Assembly: GCA_949745625.1 (NCBI GenBank) | Contig: CATJZR010000172.1 | Coordinates: 1-10,984, forward strand | Source: an uncultured Eubacteriales bacterium | Lineage (GTDB): Bacteria > Bacillota > Clostridia > Christensenellales > Borkfalkiaceae | Length of the DNA: 10,984 nt | Reading direction: 5' to 3' | Shown: positions 5,399 through 10,984 of the stretch, piece after piece | How the letters are laid out: the number at the start of each line of letters is the position of its first letter | Numbering within the stretch: the first letter of the stretch is position 1 | Position numbers and translations under genes: made by a program | Notes under the pieces: generated by a model | What the model was told of the DNA's origin: nothing | Seen by the model: the letters and a program-made list of their open reading frames with translations, nothing else | Databases searched by the model: none

Positions 5399-6802
5399 AT
5401 GCGCAATCTGTTTTCACTTAATTTTATATACATCCTACTGATTGCGGCTGAATTAGCCGCAATTATTTTATTATGTGTATGGCTGCCCTCGTATGCGCCG
5501 CTGGCGGCGGTCATTGCGGGCGCATGGGTGCTCAGCCTTATTGCTGCGGCAACCGTCTTTTGCAGAGGCGGCTCGCCCGAAATCAACTGCTCGGTCATTT
5601 TAATGATAATAGCTTTGCCTATCGTCGGCGCGGCGGTATATCTCTGCTCGCTGCTGCAACGCAAGCGGCGCGGTCTGCTTACGGTGGACTGTCAGCCTCA
5701 GACTGCGGAGGAACGGGCGGCAAAGGCGGTGTGCGGAACGGGCGGCGCGGGCTACGACAAAGCTGTTTACCTGAAAAGCGGCGACGAGTTTTTCAACCTG
5801 CTGTTCAAAGAAATTGCAAGTGCGAAAAAGCTTGTCTGTCTGGAATACTTCATAGTTCACGGCGGGAAAATTTTTAACTCGTTTATGAGTGCAATTCGCA
5901 CCGCGAAAAGAAACGGTGCGGAGGTGCTGTTCATTATCGACGGTATAGGCTCGGCGTTCAAGCTGCGCCGCCGCGAGCTGAAAATTTTGCGGGCAGCGGG
6001 CGTGTCCGTCAAGGTTTTCCACCGCCTTAAACCGCTTTTCTATACGGGACTGAACAACCGCGACCATAGAAAAATTGCTACCGTAGACGGCAGGGTCGCG
6101 TTTACGGGCGGATTCAATATAGGCGACGAATACGCCAACATAGAAAGCCCCTTCGGCTACTGGAAGGACAACGGCGTTGCCGTCTACGGCGAGGCGGCTA
6201 AGGTTTTCGAAGGTGTGTTTCTGTCCGTCTGGAACAGAGATTACGATATGCGCATAAGCGGCGAAGGCAAGCACCGCTGCACGGTATACTACGACAGCCC
6301 ACCCCGCTTGTCGGGCGCGTTGGAAAATTTTTATACCGCGGCAATAAGTTCGGCAAAGGAACGCGTGCACGTATTCACTCCCTACTTCTGCGCGGGTGAA
6401 AAGATAAACGACGCGCTTAAACTTGCGGCTATGCGCGGAGTGGACGTGCGCGTAATTATTCCGCATATTCCCGATAAAAAATATGCCTTCGAGCTGTCGC
6501 GCACCTGCGCGGCAATGCTGATAAACTACGGCGTAAAGATATACGAATACACACCCGGCTTCATGCACGCCAAAAGTGTGGTTTGCGACGACAGAGTTTT
6601 TATAGGCACTTACAACCTCGACTTCCGCTCGCTGCGGCTGAACTACGAGTGCGGCGCAATATTCGGCGGGGAAATATGCAGACTTGCCGAGCGCGATTTT
6701 TGGGACTGCATGCGGCTTTCAGCACCCTTTTTGCCCGAAAAGGTTTCGCCGCCACGTGCCGTGTACAGATTTTTTCTAAGACTGCTTGCGCCTTTGTTCT
6801 GA
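5399..6802 (+). CDS. cls: Cardiolipin synthase (phospholipase D superfamily)
   Basis: Bacterial ClsA-type enzymes join two phosphatidylglycerol molecules into cardiolipin and glycerol at the cytoplasmic membrane. The 467-residue product has about three hydrophobic segments at the N-terminus (about 8-29, 34-55, 64-85) and two PLD domains. Both HKD motifs are complete: HRKIATVD (H223, K225, D230) followed by GGFNIGDEY, and HAKSVVCD (H390, K392, D397) followed by GTYNLDFRS. The length is slightly below the common 480-510. I chose the ATG at 5399 because an upstream TTG start (5360) lies inside the repeat element and adds non-family sequence; the Shine-Dalgarno is poor either way. No terminator follows, and the next gene's -35 box begins right after the stop codon. 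Confidence 0.94.
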   Translation: MRNLFSLNFIYILLIAAELAAIILLCVWLPSYAPLAAVIAGAWVLSLIAAATVFCRGGSPEINCSVILMIIALPIVGAAVYLCSLLQRKRRGLLTVDCQPQTAEERAAKAVCGTGGAGYDKAVYLKSGDEFFNLLFKEIASAKKLVCLEYFIVHGGKIFNSFMSAIRTAKRNGAEVLFIIDGIGSAFKLRRRELKILRAAGVSVKVFHRLKPLFYTGLNNRDHRKIATVDGRVAFTGGFNIGDEYANIESPFGYWKDNGVAVYGEAAKVFEGVFLSVWNRDYDMRISGEGKHRCTVYYDSPPRLSGALENFYTAAISSAKERVHVFTPYFCAGEKINDALKLAAMRGVDVRVIIPHIPDKKYAFELSRTCAAMLINYGVKIYEYTPGFMHAKSVVCDDRVFIGTYNLDFRSLRLNYECGAIFGGEICRLAERDFWDCMRLSAPFLPEKVSPPRAVYRFFLRLLAPLF

Positions 6803-6831
6803 TTGACAAACAGACTGCGACGGACTATAAT
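6803..6831 (+). promoter_or_regulatory. Consensus promoter of the phosphodiesterase gene, leaderless geometry
   Basis: A perfect TTGACA (6803-6808), a 17-base spacer and a perfect TATAAT (6826-6831). The -35 starts at the base after the cls stop codon. The ATG is at 6838, six bases past the -10 box, so the mRNA should begin at or within a base or two of the A of the start codon. No Shine-Dalgarno is present. Confidence 0.85.
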
Positions 6832-6837
6832 AAGCTT

Positions 6838-7473
6838 ATGAAAATATTTATTGCATCCGATTTGCACGGCTCGGCTGAATACTGCCGTCAGATGATTGAA
6901 GCATTCACCAAAGAAAATGCGGACAAGCTTTTGCTGCTTGGCGATATACTTTACCACGGTCCACGCAACCCGCTGCCCGATGGATATTCCCCGCAGGAGG
7001 TTTTGCGCCTGCTTGAAACGGTGAAGGACAGCGTTATTTGCGTCAGCGGCAACTGCGACGCGGAAATTGACAGGGCGCTGCTGCCATTCCCCGTACTGCC
7101 CGATTTCGGCGCCGTTTTCACCGACGGACTGAACATTTATTTTGCGCACGGACATAAGGATGCGCCTCCTCTTTCCGAAGGCGACATATATATTACGGGG
7201 CATACGCATGTGCCGCTGAACGCCGTTGAAAACGGGCACTTTCATATAAACCCCGGCTCGCTTTCTCTGCCCAAGGAAGACAGCGGACACGGCTACATAA
7301 TTTACGCCGACCGCAAATTCGTTTTCAAGCATCTTAACGGCGAAGTCTACGATGAACTAGATACCGATAACAAACAAAAGCCTTCCGTAGAGCAAACCGC
7401 CCTCGCCGACCCCACGCCCGCTGTTAGGCGGCCGCAGGTTGTGCGCAGAAAGCTGGTTATAAGAAGAAAATAA
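6838..7473 (+). CDS. yfcE: YfcE-type metallophosphoesterase (phosphodiesterase)
   Basis: The 211-residue protein has the full calcineurin-like metal-binding set: SDLHG (D8, H10), GDILYHGPRN (D36), GNCD (N72, D74), HGH (104-106), GHTH (121-124) and NPGS (138-141). The HGPRNPLPDGYSP stretch closely follows E. coli YfcE, a two-metal phosphodiesterase with activity on model substrates and no settled physiological role. It is about 27 residues longer than YfcE. The extra C-terminus (from about 175) is acidic, then proline-rich, then strongly basic (RRPQVVRRKLVIRRK), and is absent from the E. coli protein. The start is set by homology: the core fold begins at MKIFIASD. It is the last gene of the plus-strand run and has its own promoter. 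Confidence 0.92.
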   Translation: MKIFIASDLHGSAEYCRQMIEAFTKENADKLLLLGDILYHGPRNPLPDGYSPQEVLRLLETVKDSVICVSGNCDAEIDRALLPFPVLPDFGAVFTDGLNIYFAHGHKDAPPLSEGDIYITGHTHVPLNAVENGHFHINPGSLSLPKEDSGHGYIIYADRKFVFKHLNGEVYDELDTDNKQKPSVEQTALADPTPAVRRPQVVRRKLVIRRK

Positions 7474-7507
7474 AAAATCCCGTCGGCATAAGCCGACGGA
7501 ATTTTTC
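7472..7507. terminator. Bidirectional intrinsic terminator
   Basis: Stem CCGTCGGC / GCCGACGG with loop ATAA, flanked by an A-run (7472-7477) and a T-run (7502-7506). It lies between the convergent phosphodiesterase gene and first small membrane protein gene and serves both strands. Confidence 0.9.
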
Positions 7508-7517
7508 TTTTCCGTAA

Positions 7518-7742
7518 TTACTCGCAGAGCAACTTGTTGAAAAGTAAAGTCCAAATCATATCAATCCAGCCGATGAATAATCCGCCAATCGTAACGATAA
7601 GGCTTACAACAAGTCTAAGCGCGCCGCCCTTTTTAAGGAACGCAGACCATCTTACAAGTATTTCCGTGAACCAGTTGATTACCGGAAGGAACAGTAAGAG
7701 AATCTGAACAAGTTTGTTCTGTTTGTGAAACCAAGCGTCCAT
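7518..7742 (-). CDS. Small two-helix membrane protein, paralogue 1
   Basis: 74 residues with two predicted membrane helices (about 10-32 and 42-64) joined by a short basic loop (RWSAFLKKGG). The pattern is WF..Q..LVQILLL..P..NW..E.L.R.S, then VV...........GWID.IW.LL.NKLL. The next upstream gene encodes a protein with the same pattern at roughly one third identity, so the two are a tandem duplication. The hydrophobic two-helix form and the GWID element recall small membrane proteins of unknown role; I do not recognise a named family. The start has GGAGAG eight bases upstream and its own promoter. A real gene is supported by the ribosome-binding site, promoter, terminator and paralogue. Confidence 0.85.
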   Translation of the reverse strand: MDAWFHKQNKLVQILLLFLPVINWFTEILVRWSAFLKKGGALRLVVSLIVTIGGLFIGWIDMIWTLLFNKLLCE

Positions 7743-7773
7743 TTTGAAACTCTCCTTTTGTTTTAATAATTAT

Positions 7774-7801
7774 ATTATATCACAATTATCGTATATGTCA
7801 A
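7774..7801 (-). promoter_or_regulatory. Extended -10 promoter of small membrane protein 1
   Basis: On the minus strand, TTGACA (7801-7796), a 16-base spacer ending in TGA, and TATAAT (7779-7774). The TGn motif next to a perfect -10 box predicts a strong sigma-A promoter. Confidence 0.85.
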
Positions 7802-7805
7802 CGAT

Positions 7806-7840
7806 TTGGCACAAAAAACGGCGCGTTTGCCGTATTTTGC
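7806..7840 (-). terminator. Intrinsic terminator of small membrane protein 2
   Basis: On the minus strand, ACGGC-AAACGC-GCCGT is followed by TTTTTTG (core 7813-7833). An outer pairing TGGCA / TGCCA can extend the stem. It separates the two paralogues into independent units. Confidence 0.75.
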
Positions 7841-7845
7841 CACCG

Positions 7846-8082
7846 TCAGGCGAGAATAAGACGCCCCTTAAGCGCAAGATAAATAATGTCTATAAGGCAG
7901 AGGAACCAGCCCCAGCCGAGCACTAAAAACAGTATAAACACCACTACGTGCACTGCGCTCATCGTTCTGAGCATAATTGAAAGCCTTATAAGCAGCTCGA
8001 CCGCCCAACCGACGAAGGGAATAATTAGCAGTATTATCTGTAAAACTCTGTCCTGACTATAAAACCACTTGTCGAAATTCAT
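7846..8082 (-). CDS. Small two-helix membrane protein, paralogue 2
   Basis: 78 residues with the same layout as its downstream neighbour: WFYSQDRVLQIILLIIPFVGW (first helix), E.L.R.S..L in the loop, then a second helix with VVVFILFLVLGW and LIDIIYLALKGRLIL. It is more hydrophobic and less charged than paralogue 1. GGGAGG lies 6 bases upstream of the ATG. It has its own promoter and terminator, so the two copies can be expressed separately. The role is unknown; no enzyme or channel motif is visible. Confidence 0.85.
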   Translation of the reverse strand: MNFDKWFYSQDRVLQIILLIIPFVGWAVELLIRLSIMLRTMSAVHVVVFILFLVLGWGWFLCLIDIIYLALKGRLILA

Positions 8083-8110
8083 AAAAACCCTCCCGTTTCC
8101 GTTTTATATT

Positions 8111-8139
8111 ATATTAGCACCGTTTTTATATTATGTCAA
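8111..8139 (-). promoter_or_regulatory. Promoter of small membrane protein 2
   Basis: On the minus strand, TTGACA (8139-8134), 17 bases ending in TGC, then TAATAT (8116-8111). The TGn motif compensates for a -10 box matching only four of six consensus bases. Confidence 0.7.
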
Positions 8140-8148
8140 TTACGTGCA

Positions 8149-8184
8149 AAAAAATATTCCCGCCGAGCGGCGGGAATATTTTTT
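8149..8184 (-). terminator. Intrinsic terminator of the lipoprotein gene
   Basis: A perfect 16-bp stem with loop GAGC on the plus strand, including CCCGCC / GGCGGG, followed on the minus strand by a run of seven Ts. The stem overlaps the lipoprotein stop codon (8183-8185). Flanking A and T runs make it usable in both directions. Confidence 0.92.
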
Positions 8185-10000
8185 ACATGGGCAGCTCGGT
8201 AGGCGTAAGTTCGCCCGTGTCGGGGTCGACAGTAAACGCCCCTACACCTATAACCCAAAGCAAATTGTCCTCCAACATACAACCGAGCGCATAGCTCTTA
8301 CCCTCGAAGGTATAGTAAGCCAGCGTAAACTGTTTAGAACGGTAAATTTCTATAACAGCTTCTTTGCCTTCCACGGTAACGGTATAGCTGCCGTCTTCGG
8401 TATAACCTGCCTTTTCCGCGTCGGTATAAGTAAGGTCTGAAAACAACGAACTTTTTTCGTCATACTTAAAGATAAGTATGGAAAGCTCTTCCTCGCTCGA
8501 CATTTCAAGCATTTCGCCGTCAAGCTCATAGAAGAATTTTACGGGCTGTTCTCTGCCGCTGACGTAAACGTCGGCAGTTCTGTTATCGTAAATCTTAATC
8601 TGCGTTACGGGCGTTCCCGCAAGCGCGTATTGCGAGCTATTATCGCTGCCCGACAGCGTTGCGACAAGCTCTACCGCTTTAAGCGTAAAGGTAATAGAAC
8701 AGTCAACGCCCTCGTAAGTGAACTTTACCGTTTTTTCGCCCGCGGTTGTCAAATCCACTCCGTCAAGGGTTACGCCGAGTTCGTATAATCCTCTATGCTC
8801 TTCTTGTCCGTCAGAGTAATAAACTATGCACCAGATATTGTTTAAAATTTGTTCGGCATCGGTACCCAACTCAAACAAGCGGTCATTTTCGGATACGACC
8901 TTTAATACGGTGGGCTCAGCGCTGTCGCTATAAACAAGCACGTCGAAACTGAATTCATAGCTTTCGTATTTGCACGCGACGGTATAAATACCAACCGACG
9001 GTTGAACGACGGACAAGTCAAGCTCGACGCCCTTTTCCATAAGCTCGGTTAATGGTACCCCGCTTGTGCTGCCACCCTCGTAACAGAAATCAAGCCAAAC
9101 GTTATGATAAACCGATTCTTCCAAGTTATCAAAATCATTTATATGTATGCGGCAAAGGTTGCCCTTTATACTTTCAAGCTTCCTTTGGGCTACCGTAACT
9201 TTAAACTCGAAATCGAAGCCCCTGTGCGTGCCGCTTACTTTATATTCGCCGACAGTATCGGGCTTGACACCGCTTACGTCAACCCTGCCGCCGCTTCGCA
9301 AAACGTCGGCAAGCGATACCGTATAGCCGCCCTTTTTGTCGACTTCAAATATACACAAGCGGTCCATAAATGCGTCGGCTTCGTCGGTATATATCGTCTG
9401 GTCGTGCGTTTCCACTTCCGTTATGGGCCTTACCTCTATTCTGTCCGCATATACGCCGTAGCTAATAAGCAGAGATTTTTCGGCTTCGTCGTTAACTAAA
9501 TAAAGTCTGTCCCTGTCTATCGTTATTACGGGGGTTGCGCTTGTGTCTATCGTGCTGCCGTCGGTCAGCGTGAATACGAAGTACGAGCAAATGCCCCATT
9601 TATCCGTCGTCTGCTCTACCGAAGCGATACCTACGCCCTGCTCGCCGGCTACACCGTTCGAACCGTTTTCGCCCTTATCGCCCTTATCACCTTTGTCACC
9701 TTTATCGCCTTTATCGCCTTTATCGCCTTGCTCGCCCTTATCACCTTGCTCGCCTTTATCGCCTTTGTCGCCTTTGTCACCTTTATCACCGGTGATTGAG
9801 TCAAGCCAGTCGTTATAGGATAAAACGGTTTCACCGTTTGCCCTTGCATTGTCCGCATACAAATTGTATACCGCCACTATCTGCGGGTTACCGTTGTCGG
9901 CAGGCTTGTCGTCATCATTCCCGCACGCTGCAAACCCGAAAGCACCCGCTGTTACGCACGCCGAAGCAAGCAAAGCGGCAATAAGTTTCTTTTTGCTCAT
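8183..10000 (-). CDS. Surface lipoprotein with collagen-like Gly-X-Y tract and Ig-like repeats
   Basis: 605 residues. The N-terminus MSKKKLIAALLASACVTAGA followed by FGFAACG is a lipoprotein signal with Cys26 as the lipidation site; Phe at -3 is unusual. Residues 42-70 (VYNLYADN...LSYNDWLDSITG) resemble the short 'x-EWL-S-x-x-G' module often placed before collagen-like tracts. Residues 71-124 are 18 Gly-X-Y triplets, mostly GDK with GEQ, GEN, GSN and GVA. Three Ig-like repeats follow (about 186-270, 276-357, 367-441), each ending in a 'VG.Y.V....' or 'AGEKTVKFTY' strand pair. The last 160 residues are an unassigned beta-rich domain. It is probably exported and membrane-anchored on the cell surface; a role in adhesion is only a guess. 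An upstream ATG (10031-10033) is rejected because AAAGGAG precedes the chosen start and the signal peptide fits there. Confidence 0.88.
   Translation of the reverse strand: MSKKKLIAALLASACVTAGAFGFAACGNDDDKPADNGNPQIVAVYNLYADNARANGETVLSYNDWLDSITGDKGDKGDKGDKGEQGDKGEQGDKGDKGDKGDKGDKGDKGENGSNGVAGEQGVGIASVEQTTDKWGICSYFVFTLTDGSTIDTSATPVITIDRDRLYLVNDEAEKSLLISYGVYADRIEVRPITEVETHDQTIYTDEADAFMDRLCIFEVDKKGGYTVSLADVLRSGGRVDVSGVKPDTVGEYKVSGTHRGFDFEFKVTVAQRKLESIKGNLCRIHINDFDNLEESVYHNVWLDFCYEGGSTSGVPLTELMEKGVELDLSVVQPSVGIYTVACKYESYEFSFDVLVYSDSAEPTVLKVVSENDRLFELGTDAEQILNNIWCIVYYSDGQEEHRGLYELGVTLDGVDLTTAGEKTVKFTYEGVDCSITFTLKAVELVATLSGSDNSSQYALAGTPVTQIKIYDNRTADVYVSGREQPVKFFYELDGEMLEMSSEEELSILIFKYDEKSSLFSDLTYTDAEKAGYTEDGSYTVTVEGKEAVIEIYRSKQFTLAYYTFEGKSYALGCMLEDNLLWVIGVGAFTVDPDTGELTPTELPM
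9629..9790 (-). repeat. Nine-base coding tandem repeat (collagen-like GDK triplets)
   Basis: The Gly-X-Y tract is encoded by near-identical 9-base units read on the minus strand as GG[TC]GA[TC]AAA or GGCGAGCAA. Synonymous changes are scattered among the units. The tract is long and similar enough to gain or lose units by slippage in multiples of three codons without breaking the frame. Confidence 0.85.
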
Positions 10001-10050
10001 AATTCTCTCCTTTATGTTTTTTATAACAACCATTTTCCGATTATTAATTT

Positions 10051-10119
10051 TGACATTTAATGAATGTCATTTGCTTTAATTTATCATAATATAATGAGGT
10101 TGTCAAGTACTGAATGTCA
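10051..10119. promoter_or_regulatory. Dyad and extra half-site between the lipoprotein and second XRE gene
   Basis: TGACATT (10051-10057) and AATGTCA (10063-10069) form a 19-bp perfect-arm dyad. A third AATGTCA lies at 10113-10119, exactly 50 bp from the second. The dyad falls at the predicted transcription start of the lipoprotein promoter, and the third copy lies just upstream of its -35. This fits an operator pair for the divergent XRE regulator; binding is inferred. Confidence 0.5.
10078..10106 (-). promoter_or_regulatory. Probable promoter of the lipoprotein gene
   Basis: On the minus strand, TTGACA (10106-10101), 17 bases, then TAAATT (10083-10078). The -35 is perfect and the -10 matches four of six. 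The start would be near 10071, giving a leader of about 70 bases. I could not assign a clear promoter for the plus-strand XRE gene. Confidence 0.55.
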
Positions 10120-10142
10120 AAAATGAGTTAAAAAATAGAGTT

Positions 10143-10391
10143 ATGTTTAAAAACAAAGCAACAAACGGCAAAAATAATATATGCGGACAAAGGGTTTACG
10201 AGCTCAGAAAGAGTAGCACGCCTAAAATGTCGCAAAGAATACTTGCCGAAAAGCTGCAGCTTTTCGGCATAGACGTAGATAAAAATGCAGTTCAACGCAT
10301 AGAAAGCGGACAAAGGTTTGTAACCGATATAGAGCTGGTTGCGCTAAGCAAAATTTTCAACGTATGTTACAGCGAGCTTTTGGACGAATAA
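10143..10391 (+). CDS. XRE-family HTH transcriptional regulator
   Basis: 82 residues. After a short polar start (MFKNKATNGKNNICGQRVYE) the rest is one Cro/C1-type domain: LRKSSTPKMSQRILAEKLQL (helices 1-2), GIDVDKNAVQRIESGQRFVT (turn and recognition helix), and DIELVALSKIFNVCYSELLDE (helices 4-5). This matches a common clostridial group of small stand-alone regulators whose HTH reads 'LAEKLQL.G.DVDKNA.QRIE.G.RFVTDIEL'. The ribosome-binding site is poor (an AGAG just before the ATG). The gene is divergent from the lipoprotein gene, with a shared 142-base region containing dyad repeats, and convergent with rplQ. Regulation of the lipoprotein is plausible but unproven. Confidence 0.88.
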   Translation: MFKNKATNGKNNICGQRVYELRKSSTPKMSQRILAEKLQLFGIDVDKNAVQRIESGQRFVTDIELVALSKIFNVCYSELLDE

Positions 10392-10394
10392 AAT

Positions 10395-10429
10395 AAAACC
10401 AGTGTTGACAGTCAGTCAACACTGGTTTT
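10395..10429. terminator. Bidirectional intrinsic terminator between XRE gene and rplQ
   Basis: A perfect 15-bp stem (AAAACCAGTGTTGAC / GTCAACACTGGTTTT) with loop AGTCA, placed three bases after the XRE stop and 11 bases after the rplQ stop. The A/T ends supply U-tracts on both strands. Confidence 0.93.
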
Positions 10430-10440
10430 CTCGATTATTC

Positions 10441-10947
10441 TTATACAAGCTCTATTATAGCTTCTTCGGCACCGTCGCCGCGACGTGAGCCCAAAAGATA
10501 GATGCGGGTATAACCGCCGCCCTGTCCGAGCTCCTCGGTACGCTGAGCGTACTTGGGCGCAATTTCGTTGAAGAGCTTTTCCATTAACGGGTGACGAATG
10601 TCAGCCGTTCTCTTTTTGAAATCGGACTTCTTTTCATTGAAAGCCTTAACCTCTTGAAGGTCGCGAAGCTTTGCCATAAGCGCACGGCGTACAGCAAGCT
10701 TTTTAGGGCTATCCTTAATGGATTTGCTCTTTACTTCCTTGCCTTTCTTGTCCGTCGTTACGGTTTCGGTTTCCTCGTTTAAGTCGTAAACCTTAATTGC
10801 TTTGGTTATTATCTTTTCAACGTAAGGCTGAAGCTCTTTCGCTCTTGCTTGGGTTGTGGTTATTTTGCCGAACCATAACAGCTCGGAAGCCTGATTGCGA
10901 AGAATTGCCTGTCTTTGCTCTGCCGTTTTTCCTAATTTGCCGGGCAT
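10441..10947 (-). CDS. rplQ: 50S ribosomal protein L17, enlarged form
   Basis: L17 is a large-subunit protein near the peptide exit tunnel. The N-terminal MPGKLGKTAEQRQAILRNQA and the C-terminal GGGYTRIYLLGSRRGDGAEE...IIELV are diagnostic. At 168 residues it is about 45-55 longer than the usual 112-125. The extra sequence is internal, roughly residues 55-118: a charged Lys/Glu/Thr-rich stretch (EETETVTTDKKGKEVKSKS) and a KAFNEKKSDFKKRTADI segment. Similar enlargements occur in some Clostridia, to my knowledge. A strong Shine-Dalgarno (AAGGAGG) lies eight bases upstream. It is the last gene of the ribosomal alpha operon, ending at the bidirectional terminator. Confidence 0.96.
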   Translation of the reverse strand: MPGKLGKTAEQRQAILRNQASELLWFGKITTTQARAKELQPYVEKIITKAIKVYDLNEETETVTTDKKGKEVKSKSIKDSPKKLAVRRALMAKLRDLQEVKAFNEKKSDFKKRTADIRHPLMEKLFNEIAPKYAQRTEELGQGGGYTRIYLLGSRRGDGAEEAIIELV

Positions 10948-10950
10948 TTT

Positions 10951-10984
10951 TTATTCCTCCTTGTTAGCAAGTGATAATCCGTAG
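10951..10984 (-). CDS. rpoA: RNA polymerase alpha subunit, last codons only
   Basis: The last 10 codons and stop of a gene entering from the right edge read YGLSLANKEE on the minus strand. Alpha subunits typically end in 'LGLSL' plus a short charged tail, and rpoA normally precedes rplQ directly. The stop (10951-10953) lies three bases from the rplQ ATG. The rplQ ribosome-binding site overlaps the rpoA end, so the two are probably translationally coupled. Confidence 0.8.
   Translation of the reverse strand, partial: YGLSLANKEE

Noticed and set aside
5600..6568. Long open frame (322 codons) on the minus strand opposite cls
   Set aside because: It mirrors the cls coding frame in GC-rich sequence, has no recognisable domain, and lies antisense to a gene with both HKD motifs intact.
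6583..6837. Longer start for the phosphodiesterase, overlapping cls
   Set aside because: The extra 85 residues are out-of-frame cls sequence. The YfcE core begins at the ATG at 6838, right after a perfect promoter.
6643..7332. Long minus-strand open frame opposite cls end and the phosphodiesterase
   Set aside because: It spans two real genes and their promoter on the other strand and shows no domain or ribosome-binding site.
9629..9790. CRISPR-like periodicity
   Set aside because: The unit is nine bases with no spacers and encodes an in-frame Gly-X-Y tract.
9543..9818. Plus-strand frame rich in SPLSPLSPL repeats, and a minus-strand frame rich in AIKAIKA
   Set aside because: Both are the 9-base collagen-encoding repeat read in other frames. 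All frames stay open there because the repeat lacks stops.

Overview
The window looks like a chromosomal segment of a clostridial Firmicute, probably an uncultivated gut-type Clostridia; a Christensenellales-like lineage is an inference only. The reasons are the order rpmE, DUF1385 (YqhQ), prmC, prfA, the rpoA-rplQ junction, sigma-A type promoters (TTGACA / TATAAT), many intrinsic terminators, and a lipoprotein with a Firmicutes-style signal. Genes are dense; the longest stretch without a gene is about 215 bases. There is no tRNA, rRNA, CRISPR array or insertion sequence.

Left block (1-3700, minus strand). One transcription unit starts at a near-consensus promoter (3665-3693). It runs rpmE (ribosomal protein L31), then a single 608-residue protein fusing the membrane protein DUF1385/YqhQ to the release-factor methyltransferase PrmC, then prfA (RF1, the PrmC substrate, with its GGQ motif intact), then the start of a MATE-family transporter that leaves the window. 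Intergenic hairpins and one copy of a dispersed repeat (about 1430-1545) lie inside this unit.

Middle block (3768-7473). A small XRE-type regulator (minus) is divergent from an MDR dehydrogenase (plus). Two copies of a 20-bp dyad, likely operators, lie between them. The dehydrogenase is followed by a second repeat copy bearing an exact 100-bp-period duplication, then a cardiolipin synthase and a YfcE-like phosphodiesterase. The dehydrogenase and the phosphodiesterase both have a promoter whose -10 box ends six bases before the ATG and have no Shine-Dalgarno sequence, so both are probably leaderless mRNAs.

Right block (7518-10984). Two tandem paralogous small membrane proteins (minus), each with its own promoter and terminator, are followed by a large cell-surface lipoprotein with a collagen-like Gly-X-Y tract and Ig-like repeats (minus). 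Divergent from it is a second small XRE regulator (plus), with dyad repeats in the shared intergenic region. A perfect 15-bp stem terminator separates this regulator from convergent rplQ (enlarged L17) and the last codons of rpoA.

I see no obvious defence, secretion or biosynthetic cluster. The points most worth following are the two leaderless promoters, the DUF1385-PrmC fusion, the dispersed structured repeat, and the two regulator/dyad pairs.
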